This document shows, piece after piece, positions 35,440 through 43,905 of a stretch of DNA of 64,000 bases. Source of the stretch: UBA721 sp002705165 (lineage in GTDB: Bacteria; Planctomycetota; Planctomycetia; Pirellulales; Pirellulaceae); assembly GCA_045565995.1 (NCBI GenBank), contig JBJLEF010000010.1:176819-240818 (forward strand), in the 5' to 3' direction. Made by a program: the position numbers and the translations under genes. Each line of letters starts with the position of its first letter. Position 1 is the first letter of the stretch. The notes beneath the pieces are model-generated. The model did no database searches, was not told the DNA's origin, and saw only the letters and a list, made by a program, of their open reading frames with translations.

Positions 35440-36861
35440 ATGAGAGTTGCTACGGCATTACTATGTTTAGTTGTTGGGACCGTTAGTGTTTCAGCAGACG
35501 AGATAGATAAACGTCCCAATGTATTGTTCCTGGCTGTTGACGACTTAAATGATTGGATTGGAGTTTTAGGCGGTCACGCGCAGGCGAAAACACCTCATCT
35601 GGATGGTTTGGCTAATAGTGGAGTGTTGTTTGAGGCTGCCTATTGTGCAGCCCCGCTATGCCACCCTTCTCGTACGGCAATCATGACAGGCCTGAGGAGT
35701 TCGACGACGGGTATCTATGGCAACAAGACCTGGTTTCGAGAGCACTCTGACTTTAGTGACGTCGTGACTTTGCCACAGTATTTTCGCAAGCACGGTTACA
35801 AGGCCTGGACGGGTGGAAAAATATTTCATCAGGCGTTCGGAAAGTTCTCGGATCCAGCTTCATGGGATGGTCAATATTCTACGAACATGGGGACGCAGGC
35901 TCCTCCGGTAGAGCAACGTTACAAACATGGCCTGAAAGATCGGTTTGAAAACAAGATTCTTGCCAGATTAATCGACTGGGGGCCAATTGACGTACCCAAA
36001 GAAGAGACCCGCGACTGGAAGACTGCCGCTGGGGCCGCAACATTCCTTGAGCAAGAACACGAAAAGCCGTTCTTTCTGGCTTGTGGAATTTATCGCCCAC
36101 ACTTGCCGTGGTATGCTCCAAAGGAATTCTTTGCGATGCATCCGCTTGATAAAATCGAAGAGCCTCCCTTTCTGGAAACGGACCTTGAGGATATTCCTGT
36201 TCGCGGAAAAGTAATGGCCGGGGTCGAATTTGATATCATACGCAAAGCAGGCAAATGGAAAGAGGGGATCCAGGGCTATCTAGCCTCTACGTCATTTGCA
36301 GACGCATGCATTGGCCATGTCCTCACCGCCCTGAACAATAGTAGATACAAAAATAATACATTGATTGTTTTGTGGGGTGATCACGGTTATCACATTGGCG
36401 ACAAGCATCACTGGGCCAAATCGGCACTGTGGCAGCAGACAGCCAGAACGCCGCTCATGGTGAAACTTCCCAAAGGTATGAAGGGGCTGGCCGGTGAAGT
36501 CTGTAAACGCCCGGTAAGTTTAGTGGATTTATATCCTACGCTGATTGACCTCTGCGGTCTGCCGGAACGTGATGGGCTTGATGGTCGAAGTTTTGCAAAG
36601 TTGGTACATGACCCCGGGGCTTTGTGGCCGTATCCAGCAGTGATTACTCATTCACCACATTGGCACGGTGTGAATCATGCCGTGAGGTCAGATCGATACT
36701 ACTATATTCGATATCGAGACGGCGGCGAAGAGTTGTACGACATGCTGACTGACCCCAATCAGTGGAATAATCTCGCCGGAGAGAGTGGCTATGCCGACCA
36801 AATCGAAAGGCTGCAAAAGTGGCTTCCCAAGACAAATGCGAAGCACTATAGACAAGAGTAA
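35440..36861 (+). CDS. Cys-type sulfatase, iduronate-2-sulfatase-like
   Basis: 473 residues from ATG 35440, preceded by a GAGGAAA Shine-Dalgarno; the frame is open to 35386 but only the internal ATG gives the signal peptide ATALLCLVVGTVSVSA. Metal site NVLFLAVDDLNDWIG (the DDLNDW form typical of iduronate-2-sulfatase-like enzymes). Formylglycine motif CHPSR at Cys74 in APLCHPSRTAIMTGL. Later GGKIFHQ, PFFLACGIYRPHLPW, WGDHGYHIGDKHHW and the C-terminal YDMLTDPNQWNNLA. Exported; expected to remove sulfate from glycosaminoglycan- or algal-type sugars. Divergent from the PhyH gene. Confidence 0.93.
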   Translation: MRVATALLCLVVGTVSVSADEIDKRPNVLFLAVDDLNDWIGVLGGHAQAKTPHLDGLANSGVLFEAAYCAAPLCHPSRTAIMTGLRSSTTGIYGNKTWFREHSDFSDVVTLPQYFRKHGYKAWTGGKIFHQAFGKFSDPASWDGQYSTNMGTQAPPVEQRYKHGLKDRFENKILARLIDWGPIDVPKEETRDWKTAAGAATFLEQEHEKPFFLACGIYRPHLPWYAPKEFFAMHPLDKIEEPPFLETDLEDIPVRGKVMAGVEFDIIRKAGKWKEGIQGYLASTSFADACIGHVLTALNNSRYKNNTLIVLWGDHGYHIGDKHHWAKSALWQQTARTPLMVKLPKGMKGLAGEVCKRPVSLVDLYPTLIDLCGLPERDGLDGRSFAKLVHDPGALWPYPAVITHSPHWHGVNHAVRSDRYYYIRYRDGGEELYDMLTDPNQWNNLAGESGYADQIERLQKWLPKTNAKHYRQE

Positions 36862-36949
36862 CCACGGAAGCGATTAACTAATAATGCTTATCAACGGGAT
36901 GTTGGTAGGCATCGGTAATAATTCAGTTCACCAATTGTAAACGTTCTCA

Positions 36950-39106
36950 ATGAAGTCTTTCCTTATATTACTTGCAGCCCTTTCCGCAGTTTCCAGCACT
37001 TTAGCCGATGAAAAGCCGGAATACACTGACTATTGCAAGCAACTCGAGCATGAAATCCAAGGGCGTAAGCACGGGTTCTTGGCCGGTAACGTCACTTATT
37101 ACGTCGGTGGCTTTCATGCCAGTTGGAATTTGATCGAAGATGAAACGATCGGTTTGACACATCCTATTCATCACGATCTGCGTAGCAGAGGCGTGGGGAG
37201 GCTTGAGAGCCAGATTCAGGGTGCGGAAAATACCGGAGTCGGAAACGATTTTAGTGGATGGGAGTTTTATAAAGATACGCGTGTTCTATATGGGAGCGTG
37301 GTGTTGGACGGGAAAGAAATAAAGACACCTAAGCCCACTAGCATGCTTTGGCGACCGGATAAAATGATCTGTGTTTACGAATTAGATGGAGTGACCATTC
37401 GGGAAGAGAAGTTTATTGCAGCTAATGACGCAGCCGTATCGGTGATTACCGCCTCCCGTCCCATTGAGCTCAGATTTGAAGGGCATAGTTTTTATCATCG
37501 CAATAGTGTTTCTTCCTCTGCGAAGCTGCAGCAAGATCCAGAGAGTAACGCAATTACGATTCTTGAGGGTGGGAATGTAAAGTCGATTCCCGACCCCGAT
37601 CGTTCTGCAAGGATTGGCCCCCACGTCTACACCGGAATGACGACGGTTGTGACTTCCTCCCATGCTTTCGCACAACCGGCGTCCACGCGTGTCGATGAAC
37701 GAGGAGTGCAGCACTACAGCTTTACCGTGCCCTGTGACCAAAACGGAACGGCGGTCGGTTGGGCGATGCATGATGACCCGTTGACTGCGCTCGCGAAGGG
37801 GCGAAAGGCAGTTGGGAATTGTGTTCGGTTGCTAAAGCAAAAGACTTACGAAATGAACCGCCAGCTCAACGAAGAGGTTCCGTGGTTTCGTTGTCCCGAT
37901 AAGAGATTTGTTGAAACGTATTATTATTTGTGGTCGCTCTATCTGATGTACTACATCGACGTTGGCGAGGGGTGGGAACAGGAAGCGCATACGCAGACAG
38001 CCGTAAATAACTTTCTGGGAATGCATCGCTATGATGCAGCATTTCAGATTAAGGTTGGGGCGTGGACGCGGGACAAGCCTAAATTTGCCTATGGCAATGT
38101 CCTTACATGGAAACATCTGACCGAGAATAATCGTTTTAGAGAATTAGATAACGGGATACGGATGTTGTCTGATAACAAAGGACGCTCATGGCATAGCGGT
38201 GCTTACGGGGGCGAAACCTCAGAGCATGTGAAGGGTGCCTGGCAGATCTATCAGCATACCGGTGATACGGAGTTTTTAAGGAGATGTTATGAAGACCATT
38301 TTCGGACACTTTTTTGGGATCGCCTGACCGTTTTCGCCATGAATAGTTTCGAGGTGTACGAAATTCTGGAACAGATGGCAGCCCTTACAGGATACGAAAA
38401 AGATGTGGGACATTGGCGCGAAATGTACCGGAGAGATCCTGAACATATACGTCGAATGTTTGCTGATCGATGGGAAGCAAATGGGATTTCAAACTTCTTT
38501 GCTGGTCCTCGTAATGGAATGATGATGACCAACTCATTCTGGGCGATGAGATCGAAGTATTTTCCCAAAGAGTATGCTGAGAAGATGGTTCAAGCATGGG
38601 CCTTTGATAAAGAGGAAGGGTTCTATGGCGATTTCTTTCCGCTGGCGATGTCGAAACGGGCAATGCAGCAGTTTAAGACGCCGGTCGATCATTCGTTTGG
38701 TTACACTCCCGATACCGCGTATTTCACATTGGACGGCATGTTTCAACAGGGGCTTAGGAAGGAAGCGGCTGAACTGACTCTTAATCACATCCAAAACTAT
38801 AACTGGAGCGAAGAGTGGAACGCTCCCGTTGCTCCCGAAGCTTATCGACGTGATGGTGCGCTTTTCGGAGATCAGTATTCAAACTTTAATGCCGGGAAGA
38901 TTCTGCTCTATCTAGAAGGGCTTGCCGGGATATCTTATTCGGTCAAAGAAAGAACGATTAGAGTGTCCCCCGCTTTGCCGAGGTCCTGGGAATGGATGGA
39001 GCTGTGCCTGCCTATTGATGGGCAGTGGGTCAGAATTAGGTATTCAGCTAGAGGAGTGGAGAGCAAAGGTGTTAAATCCGACTGGAAATTGCTCACATCC
39101 TCCTAG
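36950..39106 (+). CDS. Exported (alpha/alpha)6 glycoside hydrolase-like protein (MGH1/GH63-like)
   Basis: 718 residues. Signal peptide KSFLILLAALSAVSSTLA. The N-terminal ~300 residues are beta-rich. The C-terminal half has the Trp/Tyr-rich helical repeats of a six-hairpin glycosidase: ETYYYLWSLYLMYYIDVGEGW, AHTQTAVNNFLGMHRYDAA, SWHSGAYGGETSEHVKGAW, NSFEVYEILEQMAAL, MMTNSFWAMRSKY, EEWNAPVAPEAYRRDG and NFNAGKILLYLEGLAG. This order is like the mannosylglycerate-hydrolase (MGH1)-like/GH63 group. The catalytic acid and base cannot be fixed from sequence alone. It lies 88 bp after the sulfatase, same strand, consistent with joint degradation of a sulfated glycan. Confidence 0.75.
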   Translation: MKSFLILLAALSAVSSTLADEKPEYTDYCKQLEHEIQGRKHGFLAGNVTYYVGGFHASWNLIEDETIGLTHPIHHDLRSRGVGRLESQIQGAENTGVGNDFSGWEFYKDTRVLYGSVVLDGKEIKTPKPTSMLWRPDKMICVYELDGVTIREEKFIAANDAAVSVITASRPIELRFEGHSFYHRNSVSSSAKLQQDPESNAITILEGGNVKSIPDPDRSARIGPHVYTGMTTVVTSSHAFAQPASTRVDERGVQHYSFTVPCDQNGTAVGWAMHDDPLTALAKGRKAVGNCVRLLKQKTYEMNRQLNEEVPWFRCPDKRFVETYYYLWSLYLMYYIDVGEGWEQEAHTQTAVNNFLGMHRYDAAFQIKVGAWTRDKPKFAYGNVLTWKHLTENNRFRELDNGIRMLSDNKGRSWHSGAYGGETSEHVKGAWQIYQHTGDTEFLRRCYEDHFRTLFWDRLTVFAMNSFEVYEILEQMAALTGYEKDVGHWREMYRRDPEHIRRMFADRWEANGISNFFAGPRNGMMMTNSFWAMRSKYFPKEYAEKMVQAWAFDKEEGFYGDFFPLAMSKRAMQQFKTPVDHSFGYTPDTAYFTLDGMFQQGLRKEAAELTLNHIQNYNWSEEWNAPVAPEAYRRDGALFGDQYSNFNAGKILLYLEGLAGISYSVKERTIRVSPALPRSWEWMELCLPIDGQWVRIRYSARGVESKGVKSDWKLLTSS

Positions 39107-39282
39107 TAGAAGTAGGTCCTCGTTTAGTCAGAGAGCCGGCCCCAACGTCCTCTGGGATTTTCGCTCTTCGTTGTGCAGTGATTGCTGGAGCGTTTTGATT
39201 GCAGGCAAAAGAAATCAGTTTCTAAACCGAGTGATACGCTGGAGCTACCACCGTTCGACGATTAAGGTTTCTGGAGAAAACC

Positions 39283-39816
39283 TTAGCTGATGTAAAGGGA
39301 TTGGTTATCGCCCAAATCCAAGCCCTTGCAGGAAAGCTTAGCCCTGAGTCCCCATTTGATTTCCTGTCTTTTACGATGTTGATCCATGGAGGTGATACTG
39401 TTTCTAAAGCCTGTTGGGATAGATATTTGAAAAGGAAAAGACTTTTCTGTGCCCGGCACGAAGTTCAGGTCTCCCGAAATCTGAACTACGTCATTAAAAA
39501 GAGTTTCCGAATGTCTGGTCTCTTTCAGTTTCCCTTCGGAGTCTCGTTCTTCTTCATACCAAATTAACTCTGCCTGTAGGGTAACACATAAGTTGTGGGC
39601 ATCGATTTCTTTTCGGGGTACGACTCTGATATGTCCCTTAATCTCATCCCCTCCGGAATAACTTGAGCCGGGAAGTTCAAGGTAAACGCTTCCCTTTGCG
39701 TATTTAAGTGCGAATACGGCGATGATCGCAATGACGACGACCACGATTAAGCCTGTGGTCAAAATGGATGACCAACCGGATTCGGTGATACTGACGATGA
39801 GGCGATCTATGGGCAT
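39283..39816 (-). CDS. Membrane-anchored arrestin-like-fold protein
   Basis: 177 residues. One N-terminal transmembrane helix (about 18-41, ILTTGLIVVVVIAIIAVFAL) follows a short cytoplasmic-type start. The remainder resembles the N-terminal arrestin/Spo0M-like beta-sandwich: VYLELPGSSYSGGDEIKGHI, LCVTLQAELIWYEEERD, FPFQISIPTG and IKWGLRAKLSCKGLDL. Function unknown; arrestin-like domains mediate protein contacts. Its stop is immediately before the DUF1501 gene's 3' side on the same strand with its ATG at 39816 abutting the DUF1501 stop (39817), so it is probably translated from the same mRNA. Confidence 0.7.
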   Translation of the reverse strand: MPIDRLIVSITESGWSSILTTGLIVVVVIAIIAVFALKYAKGSVYLELPGSSYSGGDEIKGHIRVVPRKEIDAHNLCVTLQAELIWYEEERDSEGKLKETRHSETLFNDVVQISGDLNFVPGTEKSFPFQISIPTGFRNSITSMDQHRKRQEIKWGLRAKLSCKGLDLGDNQSLYIS

Positions 39817-41196
39817 TTAGATTAGCTCCGCGATAGGTGTTCTTCCCTGGTCAACCAAATACTGGGGACGACCATGCAGATCGTCAATGGTCGCTGTACG
39901 TGGATCGATACCAAGGTGGTGATAGAGCGTCGCGAAGACCTCCTGGAAAGCAACAGGACGGTCAGCCGGTTCCGCCGCCTGATTGTCGGTAGCACCAATC
40001 ACCTGTCCATGTTTCATTCCACCACCAGCCATTAAAGCGCAGGCGACACGAGGCCAGTGATCGCGACCGACTTTGGCACTAATCTTTGGCGTCCGTCCAA
40101 ATTCACCCCAGACAAGGACTGCAGTATCTTTATCTAATCCACGGTCATGTAGATCATCGACCAATGCCGTAATGGCCTTGTCGAAGATTGGAAAGTCCTC
40201 TTTTTCACGAGTAAATATTCTGTTGTCGGCCCGGCCCTCCGCATTGAGCCCGCCATGCCAGTCCCATTTGCTGTAATTCACAGTGACTACCCTGGCACCA
40301 GCTTCGATTAGTCGTCGCGCAGCCAGAAAGCTTTGTGGAACGCGAGGGGCACCGTTGTAATCGATCATGATGTTAGGGTCACCTTCCCCATATCGTTCCC
40401 GGACCTCCTTGGACTCCCTGGAAAGATCTAACGCTTCCGCGAGTTTTGAACTCGTGAGAATCCCCATAGCCTGCTGTGTGAACGTGTCCAGGCCTTTCAT
40501 TTGTTGAGTCGAATCCGCTTCCCGGCGGAAGGTGTCGAGACTTGTGAGTAATTGATCACGATCTCCTAAGCGATCGGTAGTGATTCCCTTGAGTGTCATA
40601 TCACGCCGGGTATCGCCCAATGGTCGGAACCCAGTAAAGGGAGCTCCCAGGAATCCAGGACCTGGTTCGTTGTAGGGACCATGAGTGCATGTGTAACACA
40701 GGCTGACAAAACCTGGTGTGCCGGGATTGGCTTGCCCCTGAATTCTGTTGACGATGGAACCAAATTGTGGCCAACCTCCAGCAGGAACAGGAGCTGCATG
40801 TGTCCGGCCCGTGTAGCACTGGATTGCATCGTGTCCCGCTTGCGCATCATTTAAAGATCGAATGACCGTAAACTTGTCCATTCGAGTCGACATCATTGGT
40901 AATAATTCGCAAACTTCAGCCCCGGGGACATTGGAGTGAATGGGCTTCCACGGTCCGGCAATTTCAGCGGGGGCATCAGGTTTTAGGTCGAACATGTCCT
41001 GATGCGGTGGACCACCAACCAGATAGATCATGATGACTGATTTTGGATTGCTCGATCGGCCATTGATGGAATCAGCTCGGACTAAGTCGGTGAGGGAAAG
41101 CGCTCCACCTAAGGCACCGACTTTCAGAAAGTTGCGGCGGGATACACCACCGCAGTCTTTAGAACCAGAACCGTTTGTATTGAAAATAGTAAGCAT
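39817..41196 (-). CDS. DUF1501 family protein
   Basis: 459 residues from ATG 41196, which has a strong GGAAGAGAG Shine-Dalgarno; the frame is open to 41223. Tat signal VSRRNFLKVGALGGAL. Blocks: MIYLVGGPPHQDMFDLKPD, TVIRSLNDAQAGHDAIQC, FLAARRLIEAGARVVTV, WGEFGRTPKISAKVGRDHW and VACALMAGGGMKHG. The GGPPHQDMFD form is a recognised DUF1501 subtype. The gene for the arrestin-like protein starts directly after its stop, giving a probable bicistron. Confidence 0.92.
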   Translation of the reverse strand: MLTIFNTNGSGSKDCGGVSRRNFLKVGALGGALSLTDLVRADSINGRSSNPKSVIMIYLVGGPPHQDMFDLKPDAPAEIAGPWKPIHSNVPGAEVCELLPMMSTRMDKFTVIRSLNDAQAGHDAIQCYTGRTHAAPVPAGGWPQFGSIVNRIQGQANPGTPGFVSLCYTCTHGPYNEPGPGFLGAPFTGFRPLGDTRRDMTLKGITTDRLGDRDQLLTSLDTFRREADSTQQMKGLDTFTQQAMGILTSSKLAEALDLSRESKEVRERYGEGDPNIMIDYNGAPRVPQSFLAARRLIEAGARVVTVNYSKWDWHGGLNAEGRADNRIFTREKEDFPIFDKAITALVDDLHDRGLDKDTAVLVWGEFGRTPKISAKVGRDHWPRVACALMAGGGMKHGQVIGATDNQAAEPADRPVAFQEVFATLYHHLGIDPRTATIDDLHGRPQYLVDQGRTPIAELI

Positions 41197-41405
41197 GGAT
41201 CGCTCTCTTCCGTATAGAATCACTACCTAAGTGTTTCATCGCCATAACTGAGTCGTTGGCTACACCTAATGTTACCAACGCACCGCGGCATACTGCAACT
41301 TGGATTTGCCCTTTGCACGTGGGTTAACCGAAGGAATGTTACGATGGTGTTCAGGTATGACTTGTTGTCTGCTAGTTCGATTAGACGTTGTGCTTTGGGG
41401 GAAAC

Positions 41406-42257
41406 ATGAAAAAGAGTTCGGTTCTTGGGCGGTCGTCGCACGCGTTGTTGGGGTGTGCAGCCGTTTGTTTTCTAATAAATATCCCGCCTTTGGTGTGCCG
41501 ATCCGCGGATGAGCCGGAGCAGACGAACAGGTCGCTTTCCATTGATTCGAAGCTGCGGCGGGAAATCCTAAAGGATTTACCGGTGATCCAATCATTTAAG
41601 ACGAATCCATCGTCGCGATTTATCGTGGATTTGGATGTTGTTAGCCGAGGACATCCTTACATGGGGCGAAGGGCTGAACGACCGCATACTGGTGGACACG
41701 TCTACTTTAATTCTCAGGATGAAAAGCAAACGACTGATGTCAATCAGTATCCTCCTATCTATGCCGTCGCTGATGGAGTGATCACCAGAATCGATTACTC
41801 TTTCGAGTTGCGGTCGATGTTTGAACGTGCATTAGGAAGGCAGGTTGCTAACAGGCGGTATGGCATCGGCCTTACCTTCGCTACGGAGCAAGAGAGGGGA
41901 GTCACATTTCATTACAGTATTGAACCATTTGTGCGTCCAAAAGAACCAAAGTTTTATGATCAGTTTATTTTGGTGAAGCCTGGTCAGAAAGTCAGAAAGG
42001 GACAAATCATTGCGAGGATGTATTTGCCTCAAAATCAGGAATTAGCGCGGAAGAGTCACATCCACTTTAATTTGATTAGAGAAGGGGGCGGGGGATTTGT
42101 TTCCCCCTCAATTTTCAGCGCAGAAACTGTCCGAGCATTTCACGAGCGTTGGCATCTGTTTCCGAGTAATCCTGATGCTCCGATTCCCCCGTGCATGGGT
42201 TATAAGTTGGCTCCCGATGAAAATCCCTTCGAACGCACCGCAATAGACAGTTTATAA
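41406..42257 (+). CDS. Exported M23-like (duplicated hybrid motif) protein with altered zinc site
   Basis: 283 residues from ATG 41406, preceded by GGGGGAAAC; the frame opens at a TTG at 41388. Signal/TM segment LGCAAVCFLINIPPLVCRSA. An M23-like core follows: RPHTGGHVYFN (position of the HxGxD ligand pair, but with His in place of Asp), IYAVADGVITRIDYS, GIGLTFATEQERGVTFHYS, KPGQKVRKGQIIARM and SHIHFNL (the HxH ligand). This resembles lysostaphin-type peptidases that cut peptidoglycan cross-links. The Asp-to-His change means activity is uncertain, and a non-catalytic or differently liganded role is possible. Confidence 0.68.
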   Translation: MKKSSVLGRSSHALLGCAAVCFLINIPPLVCRSADEPEQTNRSLSIDSKLRREILKDLPVIQSFKTNPSSRFIVDLDVVSRGHPYMGRRAERPHTGGHVYFNSQDEKQTTDVNQYPPIYAVADGVITRIDYSFELRSMFERALGRQVANRRYGIGLTFATEQERGVTFHYSIEPFVRPKEPKFYDQFILVKPGQKVRKGQIIARMYLPQNQELARKSHIHFNLIREGGGGFVSPSIFSAETVRAFHERWHLFPSNPDAPIPPCMGYKLAPDENPFERTAIDSL

Positions 42258-42478
42258 CTTTTCTGCTGGACACAGCCTAAGTCATTGGGGCCTGGAGGAA
42301 AGGTTGCTTTATTCTGAAAGGGGTTAAGTTGGACCTGCGTTAAGGAAAGAAGGTTTGCAGGATCCTTTTCGTGGATTGGATGTCTGGGCGTCCCCAAACT
42401 GATTTTGACGCGTTGTGGAAATCCGTTTAAAATGAAAAGGTTCGTTTCCAGATACTTAATGTCACAAAGGATCACTCC

Positions 42479-43846
42479 GTGCAGCAGCTAAGTCGTAGAC
42501 ACTTTCTGAAGGTTCAAGGGGCTACCCTGTTTCTACCGTTTATGCCTTCAGTGACTCAGGGAGCAGCGGCGAAAGTCGAGGAAGCGACTCCCAGTAAGAA
42601 GTTAATGCTGATGTACATTCCTAACGGGATCGTGCGTCGTGGGTTTTTCCCAGGCGAAGCGAGTGCTGAATTGCCAGCCTTCGTGGGTGGGTTCAATGCT
42701 GATAAAACTAAGAAAGAAAAACGTGTCGACAACGTGGCCGGTGTCTATCCATTGGAATTCACGCCGACGATGGAGCCCTTGAGAGAACATGCTGATGACA
42801 TCACGATGATCACCGGATTGGAGCGGAGCTATAAGAATGGTCAGGATGTGCACGCTCAGGGAGCTTCCTGTTTTCTCACCAGTTTGTCACCGCGTCAGGC
42901 AGAAGAACAGAATATCCGACATCCAAATGGTCGCAGTCTTGATCAGGTGATCGGAGATGTTGTCGGGCATCAATCGATTTACAACACGCTGGAAGTTAGC
43001 TGCAACGGATTTCGTGCTCCCAAAGAGCCAATTGAGTTTGATAATATCTCGTGGTATGGGCCGGGCCGTATGGCTCCATCTATTCGTGAACCGCAGAAAT
43101 TATACGACCGGCTGTTTCTGAGAAACGGTTATCAGGAACATATTGATAATATTACTGACCTTGTTCTGGCAGATGCCCGTTCGCTTTCCAGAAAACTGGC
43201 AGTTCGCGATCGCCAAAAACTGGAAGAATTCATGTCGATGGTACGTGATATCGAACTGCGAATCGAAAAGATGGAAAACTTGCTCGCGGACGTGGATATA
43301 GAAATCCCTAAGACGGAAGTGTTACCGCGAGGTGAGTATATTCGGCTGCAAGCGGATCTCGTCCTGTTGGCATTTCAGATGGGTATTACCAATGTGTCCA
43401 CGTTTATGATTGGGCCTGAACGCTGGGATGCGACTCTGATGTATGAAGGTGTCTTTGATAATCCAGTCCAGCACCACAATATGACTCACAATCAAAAAGG
43501 TGAGGGCTATAAAGGCGTGATGAAAATAGACCACTTTCATATGCAGCAATATGCTTACGTGATTAAACGGATGAAGGAGATCAAAGAATCGGATGGATCG
43601 ACAATGCTCGACAACTCGATTGTTGCGTATGGTGCCGGCCTCGGTGACGGATCAACACATCAATTCTACGATCTTCCCATGGTGGTGGCGGGGCGTGCGC
43701 AGAAGCAGATGAAGCAGGGACGTTTCCTCAAGGTAAATAGTGGGACGTTGAATTCTAATCTTTGGCTTAGTTTTGCTCAGATGATGGGTTTGGAAATTGA
43801 TAGCTTCGCCGATAGTGACGGCGGAGTTTCTGAGTTGTGGGTCTAG
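42479..43846 (+). CDS. DUF1552 family protein
   Basis: 455 residues from GTG 42479 with an AAGGA Shine-Dalgarno 7 bp upstream. N-terminal Tat-like signal LSRRHFLKVQGATLFLPFMP. Family blocks: LMLMYIPNGIVRRGFFP, ITMITGLERSYKNGQDVHAQGASCFL, NGRSLDQVIGDVVG, DARSLSRKLAVRDRQKLEEFMSMVRDIELRI and SIVAYGAGLGDGSTHQFYDLPMVVAG. DUF1552 proteins are exported, share the alkaline-phosphatase-like fold family with DUF1501 and nearly always neighbour DUF1592-type cytochrome genes, as here (60 bp upstream of one). Function unknown. Confidence 0.9.
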   Translation: MQQLSRRHFLKVQGATLFLPFMPSVTQGAAAKVEEATPSKKLMLMYIPNGIVRRGFFPGEASAELPAFVGGFNADKTKKEKRVDNVAGVYPLEFTPTMEPLREHADDITMITGLERSYKNGQDVHAQGASCFLTSLSPRQAEEQNIRHPNGRSLDQVIGDVVGHQSIYNTLEVSCNGFRAPKEPIEFDNISWYGPGRMAPSIREPQKLYDRLFLRNGYQEHIDNITDLVLADARSLSRKLAVRDRQKLEEFMSMVRDIELRIEKMENLLADVDIEIPKTEVLPRGEYIRLQADLVLLAFQMGITNVSTFMIGPERWDATLMYEGVFDNPVQHHNMTHNQKGEGYKGVMKIDHFHMQQYAYVIKRMKEIKESDGSTMLDNSIVAYGAGLGDGSTHQFYDLPMVVAGRAQKQMKQGRFLKVNSGTLNSNLWLSFAQMMGLEIDSFADSDGGVSELWV

Positions 43847-43905
43847 ATCTCGGGTTATCTGTTGAAAGATTGATTCAATTGACCTTATAAAAGGAATTAG
43901 TAATC

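Noticed and set aside
39264..39284. Hairpin AAGGTTT/AAACCTT as terminator of the arrestin-like gene
   Set aside because: It overlaps the stop codon and has no T run on either side.
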